Source of the DNA: Litsea cubeba
Lineage: Eukaryota > Streptophyta > Magnoliopsida > Laurales > Lauraceae
Direction of reading: 5' to 3'
Length of the DNA stretch: 64,000 nucleotides
Assembly: GCA_012931725.1 (NCBI GenBank)
Contig: CM022953.1
Coordinates: 60,255,889-60,319,888 of the forward strand
Shown: positions 58,721-64,000 of the stretch, piece after piece
How positions within the stretch are numbered: the first letter of the stretch is position 1
Layout: the number at the start of each line of letters is the position of its first letter
Notes under the pieces: model-generated
The model's input: the letters and a program-made list of their open reading frames with translations, nothing else
Told to the model about the DNA's origin: nothing
Databases searched by the model: none
Program-made: the position numbers and the translations under genes

Positions 58721-58802
58721 CGCTCGAGCGACCCAGGGTCCGCTCGAGCGGAGCCCAGACAGAACCTGGTCCGCTCGAGCGGCCCACTGGGTCGCTCGAG
58801 CG
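58721..58802. repeat. Four CGCTCGAGCG palindromes in 82 bp
   Basis: The 10 bp perfect palindrome CGCTCGAGCG occurs at 58721, 58741, 58772 and 58793, each framed by CC/GG or G/C-rich bases. Spacers carry CCAGG and GGCCCA blocks. It lies inside the solo LTR, about 0.9 kb downstream of its TATA box in LTR orientation. Confidence 0.95.
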
Positions 58803-60186
58803 GACTGGGCTCTGTCCCAGTCCGGGTCGAGTGCAGAGTTTGCATTTCTTCTTCATTTTCTGATTTTTCTTTCCCTTCTTCCCTTCTTACATATTTTCAC
58901 ATATATTTGGGCTTCTCCTTGCCAATTCAAGTCCATTAAAACACTAATGCACTAAATCATTTCATTCCCATCAAATGAATCAAATACAAACAAAACATTT
59001 CTATATCAAAAACACTAACATAAAGACATTCATAATTGATCCAAGGAGATGCATCACCAAGTGATTTTAAGTAGTTGAAACATCAATTTGGAAAGCCATA
59101 AAACAATACCAATGTTCAATCATTCAAAGTTAAATCCATCCATTTGTAAGAAGAAAACAATGTAGAGTATAAATCCATGAGATTATTCATATCAAGTAAT
59201 AATCATTATATTAGTTGGATAATCTACTTGCCTTGGTCAAGAGAAGATGTAAATCACTCCAAGATGGTACTCTTATAGTCCCAAGCTTCAAAATCACAAA
59301 ACCCCCAAAAATAGCCTAAGAAAAAGCCCTAGAAAACAAATCCATTGCAAAACTCAAGGAAAACCTTTGCATGTATGACAAAAACATTCTTAATGGTTTG
59401 GAAAACCAAGATTTGAATAAACAAATCCATTGCTAACCTTTTTGAAGCTCAAACAAAGAAGAAGAGCTTGGAAAAGTGGTCTCTCCTAGCTCAAATCTCT
59501 TGAAAAATACACCTTTGAGAAGCTTGGAAGGTGGGGAAGAAAGCTTGGAGATCAAATCTCCATTTAGCATCCAAGAAGAAGAGATACTTGAGGAGAGAGA
59601 GTGGCTGGAAAAGGGTTCCAGCCACAGCTGGAATAATTGCAGGAAATGGGAGAAGAAGAAGAGGGTTCAGCCCTTTTTATAAAGTGGGCAAGTGGGTCCC
59701 ATGGGTCCCAATCTTACAAAGGCTGAAACTAATATTTGTGGGTCCCGAATGAAAACGACGAAGAAGACAAAAACGATCAGCGAAATTTCTACTTTCCAAA
59801 AAGTATATTTTCCCCAAATTATGAAATTTTTGAAATTTATGGACAGATTTAGTGAAAATGTCATTTTGCCCATTTTTCTCGAAAAACGCGATTTCTGAGC
59901 ATCAAATCAAAATGGTCAAAACATGAAAGTTGTTAAACTTAATGAGATGAGTCAAAATACACCAAATTCGGAATGTTTTTGGAATCAAAAGTAATTTCTC
60001 ATAAAAATACATTTTTACAAAGACAGGGTCAAATTAAAGTCAACGGTCTTCAAAATCTCCAAGGCTATGAAAAATCTAGTCAAACTCAAAAACAAAGTCA
60101 AACCAACTCAAATATCGCTTAAAAAGCTAAACCACGATTAAAATAATACTAAACAGAGAAGTTGGGGGTCGGGGTCTTACAGCACA

Positions 60187-60951
60187 CATAGCAATTCCCT
60201 TTGAACTTTTTGTTGTCCTTTGGACCTTGTTTTGGACATTTGGAATGGTTCTTCCTCTTCTTGGGATTCGCCCATGTTCCACCACATTTGCCTTAGCTTC
60301 AGTGAATGTTTTTCATGCTTTCTTTTCAAATGCACGATTGTCTTCCTCTATCCTCAATCTGACAATCAGGTCTTCAAGTTTCATCTCCTTTCGCTTATGC
60401 TTGAGGTAGTTCTTAAAATCCTTCCAAAGTGGTGGCAATTTTTCAATGATTGCTGCCACTTGGAATCACTAAGAGACATTCCTTCTGCATGAATTTCATG
60501 GAGAATTACTTAAAGTTCTTGAACTTGATTGATTACAGCCTTGGAATCGATCACTTGTAGTCAAGGAATCTGCCAACAACGAATTTCTTCATTCCGGCAT
60601 CTTCAGTCTTGTACTTTTTATCAAGAGAATCCCACAATTCCTTAGCAGTCTTCAATGAACAATACACATTGTATAAATGTGTTGTCTAGTCCAGTGAGAA
60701 TATAATTCGACAGAGGAGTCAGCATACTTCCAAGCTTATACAGCAGCAACAACTTGCTTGTCAGTCTCACCTTCTATTAAAGCAAGAGCTTCTTCATGGA
60801 GGAACCTAGCCAAGTTCAAGGTAGTGAGATAAAACAACGTTTTCTGTTGCCATCTCTTAAACTCAGTACCATTGAACTTCTCAGGTTTCTCCCCATGGTT
60901 CACCAAAACAAGGAGAAGGGTACTGACTGGAGTATTCTTCTCAATACCCAT
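60187..60951 (-). pseudogene. Copia gag (UBN2-type) pseudogene
   Basis: The start MGIEKNTPVSTLLL is followed by EKFNGTEFKRWQQKTLFYLT, the N-terminal block of Copia gag. After a frame change near 60736 the blocks KELWDSLDKKYKTEDAGMKK, GRFLDYK and VILHEIHAEGMSLSDS can be read, with stops between them, and the basic stretch before the zinc knuckle reaches 60200. Stops and frameshifts are many; it is dead. The zinc knuckle that follows is split by two insertions. Confidence 0.85.
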
Positions 60952-61177
60952 TACTGTTTGACAGAACATAAATCACTTAAAATACAATAAAAATACAGAA
61001 CAAACTAAAGTTATGCTACTTGTAAATAATGAGAGAAACTCAATTTTACAATACTAGTTTCAGAAAAAGAAGAAGTAGAAACTAGTAGTAAAATTGATAG
61101 AAATCGAAACCAGAAATACTGAAGTAAAACTGATGACAAGGTGTACTCAGAAATAAAGGTAAATTTTATCTTAAGAT

Positions 61178-62034
61178 TGTTGGTCCGAGTACATACAGAA
61201 GTAGTTCAGTATTTAGGAAACAGGTTGCACTACAACAGCAAAAACCTGAATTACAGAATGTAATTTAAAAATGTAATCCACTTACTGATTAAAAGGCAGG
61301 GAAACAGTACTCTGTTGTTGAAGAATGTTGATCAAGGCTAGTGTTAGACACTATGTCCTTAAGATAAATTTCGCCCTCGCAACGGTGCTTACGAGCTTCA
61401 ATGACGTTTATCTCCCAGGATACAATGATCGATCCACACAGTAGCAGCACTACAAACTATGTGACAGGCGAACCAATCGTGCAGTAAAATTCTCTCTTGA
61501 CTCAGACTGATGACTCAAATGCAATGCAGTTGCAGTGAATGGAATGAGCAAGAAGGCATGGGCAAGATGATATATATAGCCTGCTTTATGTCTATTCATG
61601 GGGTTGCATCTGTTTAGTGAACAGATGCATCTCTTTGGGCACACCTCTTGGACACACCCTTTCATATGTGAAAGGACACACATTTTCATATATGAATGGA
61701 CACATCCTTTCATATGCGAATGGACACATCCCATTTGTAAAAAGAAATTTCTTATTAAATAAATTTCTCCAAAAAATACTAAATGGGTAGTGGGCCGAAC
61801 CAGGCCCAACTCGTGCGTGAGCCTGGCCCGGTGAGAGGCGCGCGCGTGTGGTGTTTAGGAGGCAATTTCTCATTCACTCCTTAATGGATTAGAGCAACTC
61901 AATACACGTCCTTAATCTACTCAAGGAGTATATTACATTCCCATGCATTCCCACCTAAAATGATAAGTGGGTCCCACTTTATTTGTGGCTCAAAGATGAC
62001 CAAAATAATGGTGCTCTTAGCCATTTTTCCAACA
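61178..62034 (-). repeat. 5' LTR of the Copia element
   Basis: Upstream LTR in element orientation. It has a TATA-like CTATATATA on the minus strand (about 61569-61577) and short subrepeats of the CCTTTCATATGNGAA type (61658-61735). Confidence 0.92.
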
Positions 62035-62039
62035 TTTAA

Positions 62040-62954
62040 TACCTTAATGCCTTGGTGGATATGGATTGCATGAAGAAAAGATTTTTTTAAGGTGTTCTTA
62101 GAAGACTAATTAGGTGGGGGAATGGAGTTTCAACTTTGAATATGATTATATTTGGGATAAATCCATGAAATTTTGATATAAGGTATGGCAAGAACCTTTG
62201 CATATATATTCTACATGACTCGACGTGGGCTAACTTCTAAAACTACCATAATCTTAACTCTTAGGGGTCGTTTGTCTCACCTATTTACATATGTAAATGG
62301 TGAATATGCGTAATACTTACGCATCAAATCATATTTATCTATAATTATTTAATAAAGCATATGCAACGATGTATGTAATTACAGTCTTGAAAAAGCTATC
62401 TATATATATATATATATATATATAAAAGAAGGAAAAAAATATTTAAGGATATTAAGAAAAGAATATAAAATATATATATATTTTTCTACTTTGCAGCATA
62501 AACCTTCCAAACACATTTACATATCAGTCGATCGATATGACTTAATTTGAGTTGAATTCTAAGACCAAATCGCAGCCTTTAATGAAGCAAGTACGTGCAG
62601 AGATGTAAGTGAGTGCATTATTGAAAAAAGTAATTAAAAAAGAAAGAACATTCAAGGATATTTTTTAAGAAAGTAAAAGAACAACATCTTTTCTGAAATC
62701 ATAAAAGTGTCATCATAAAATCAAATATCATATTGTCATCTTAGCTTCCTAGAAAAATTGATATGAGATAGGATAGATGAAGCTATCATTGTTATTGTTC
62801 TGAAGAGTTAAAAAAAAAAAAAAAAAAAAAAAGAAGAGCACGCAAGAAATGGAAGGATAATATGAGATGGTTTGAAAGAGTCCTGTCATCTGTTCAACTG
62901 ACTTTACAAAAAAATAAAGAAATACGAATTCACAAGCAGCTTTATAGCTTAATG
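62040..62954. other. AT-rich spacer with simple repeats
   Basis: Contains a (TA)n run at 62401-62424, ATATATATAT near 62470 and a poly-A tract at 62811-62832. No supported gene. A GGGGTCGTTTGTC.. CAAACACATTTAC pairing (62262-62521) hints at an old MITE, but the ends are too poor to call. Confidence 0.4.
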
Positions 62955-63384
62955 AGGGGTGTAAACTGGGCTGTGTGCCGGCACTTTGAGGCCGGCCTAG
63001 CCTGTGCTGTGCCCAGGTTGGCTGGGGTCAGCCCAGCACGTCTTTGGTCACGCTGTGCTGGGCCGTGCCTCCCACGGGCCGGCCCATATGCCTTGCCTAA
63101 TTTTTTTTTCTTATTTTTTTTTATATAAATCAAAAGAGGGTTTATTGACTTTTAAGGTTCTCAACTTGAAATAAAGTTGAAACTATTAAAATAAATGCAC
63201 AAATATTGATTCTAATTTACTAACAAAAGCAAAACTCTAATTATTTTAAGGTTTATGTTTTATTTATATAAAAGATACATTTTTTATATAAAATGTCGTG
63301 CCGGGCCGTGCGGCGGCCCAGGGCACCTTGGCCAACACGACACAGTTCTTTTCGTGCTGGCGGCCCGGCCAAGTTTACATCCCT
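62955..63384. mobile_element. hAT-type MITE, GC-rich ends
   Basis: The left end AGGGGTGTAAACTGGGC and inverted right end AGGGATGTAAACTTGGC match at 15 of 17 bases. The subterminal parts are GGCCGTGC-rich and partly inverted to each other, while the middle is AT-rich. The end sequence is typical of small hAT elements. No clear 8 bp duplication is visible. Confidence 0.65.
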
Positions 63385-64000
63385 TATCTACAATCGATCT
63401 GCTAATGACCAACATGAATAGATTTCTCTAAAACCACATGTTATCAAAAATATATTATGAAAAACACCCACATATATTATCAAAATATATCCACATATAT
63501 TATTAAAAAAAAAGATAAAACCAAATCAGTAAGTCTTTAAAAAAGATTACTTTTGAAATAATAAAAATAAGTAGTTATAGAGAAAGAGAATCTATGATAG
63601 AGATAGAGAGGGTGAGAGAGTTAAGTACCTAAATGGAAAAGCGTTGGTGATGATTGAGTTTTTTGTAGAGATGTTTTAATATGGCAAGAGAAACATTAAT
63701 CTATAAGATAAGCATTCATTTGAAAACCTCACTAGTGAGCTGGCAGGGAGGTTGATATTTGTTGGAATTTAAAAAGACACTCTGTAGAGAAAAATAAGGA
63801 TGAAATTGCTTTGATACTTTTTGAAATGTGAAAAACTAGTAGTGAGATGTGATACTAATTACTATAATAAGGCCTTATTTTTCTCGGTGAAAAAAAACTA
63901 TGGCAATTGCTTTAATGTGTTTTTAGAACGTAAAAAAAATAACTTAAATAGGATGTGATTAAATAGGATGTGATACTATGGGGTCTTTTTTGGGAGGGGG
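63385..64000. other. AT-rich spacer to window end
   Basis: No gene or terminal repeat supported. A short duplication AAATAGGATGTGAT occurs at about 63946 and 63962. Confidence 0.4.

Larger units (their letters stand above)
56771..60181 (-). mobile_element. Solo LTR of a Tekay-related Gypsy element
   Basis: A 3411 bp segment that on the minus strand starts TGTAAGACCCCGACCCCC and ends CGGGGTGTGACA, flanked by a perfect 5 bp duplication GCACA (56766-56770 and 60182-60186). The start resembles that of the Tekay LTR next door (TGTGAGACCCCACCCC), but the rest differs, so it is another family of the same lineage. A TATA box TATAAAAA lies on the minus strand at 59674-59681. It has no coding region, primer site or polypurine tract, so it is a solo LTR. 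Open frames inside it lack known domains. Confidence 0.85.
41310..62034 (-). mobile_element. Copia retrotransposon, old, disrupted by two nested insertions
   Basis: Bounded by LTRs of 856 bp (41310-42165) and 857 bp (61178-62034), both TGTTGG..CCAACA, with a perfect TTTAA target duplication (41305-41309 and 62035-62039). Minus-strand order is gag (60187-60951), zinc knuckle, protease, integrase and a partial RT (42835-44746). Most of RT and RNase H is deleted. Two LTR elements occupy 44752-56748 and 56771-60181. Without them the element would be about 5.3 kb. The LTRs differ at roughly 25-30 positions by eye, so it is much older than the element inside it. No tRNA-Met primer site (TGGTATCAGAGC) is seen next to the 5' LTR. 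Confidence 0.95.

Noticed and set aside
62262..62521. MITE with GTTTG ends
   Set aside because: Inverted ends match over too few bases and no target duplication was found.
1..64000. A new defence or biosynthetic system
   Set aside because: Every confident protein belongs to a known transposable-element family; no host gene cluster is present.

Overview
The window is nuclear DNA of a flowering plant, and almost all the recognisable content is transposable elements. The evidence is the set of plant-specific lineages: a Tat-type Ty3/Gypsy element with two RNase H domains and a spliced antisense gene, a Tekay/Del-type chromovirus with 3.6 kb LTRs and a tRNA-Met primer site, an Angela-like Copia solo LTR, a zf-MYM-type hAT transposase remnant, a plant Helitron, Tourist and hAT MITEs, and a tRNA-type SINE. 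I found no intact host gene, no rRNA or tRNA gene and no CRISPR array. I cannot name the species from the sequence.

Layout. At 1-3555 (minus strand) lies a decayed Helitron Rep/helicase gene that runs off the left edge. 3.5-12 kb is AT-rich intergenic DNA with a threefold tandem repeat of a 1.2 kb unit (7785-10694). 11.6-19.2 kb holds small DNA elements: two related foldback/MITE elements, a G-rich MITE, a 2 kb terminal-repeat element carrying a minisatellite (13645-15614), two inverted hAT MITEs with 8 bp target duplications, and a 1 kb Tourist-like element with a TAA duplication. 19605-32321 is a complete, GC-rich Tat element on the minus strand: 936 bp LTRs, CTATC target duplication, gag-protease, RT, dual RNase H, integrase, a 73 bp tandem array and an oppositely oriented spliced gene. 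33127-34950 is an Angela-like solo LTR. 36134-38162 is a second member of the 2 kb terminal-repeat family. 38739-40233 is a hAT element with a perfect 8 bp duplication. A LINE tail and a SINE follow.

41310-62034 is one nested stack. The outer element is an old, broken Copia element on the minus strand (LTRs about 3% different by eye, TTTAA duplication). Two LTR elements are inserted into the codons of its gag zinc knuckle, 17 bp apart: a young Tekay chromovirus (44752-56748, CGGTG duplication) and a solo LTR of a related element (56771-60181, GCACA duplication). The right end (62.0-64.0 kb) is AT-rich, with simple repeats and one more hAT MITE.

Function. Each retroelement encodes its own capsid, protease, reverse transcriptase, RNase H and integrase, but every pol gene here carries at least one frameshift, so none looks autonomous as read. 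The two young Gypsy elements are otherwise nearly intact. The most unusual coding feature is the antisense gene of the Tat element (21108-23568). It has its own TATA box, two short in-phase introns and a possible third in the 5' UTR, and encodes 767 residues ending in a coiled coil and an acidic Pro/Ala-rich tail. Such antisense ORFs are known in the Tat lineage, but their function is not.
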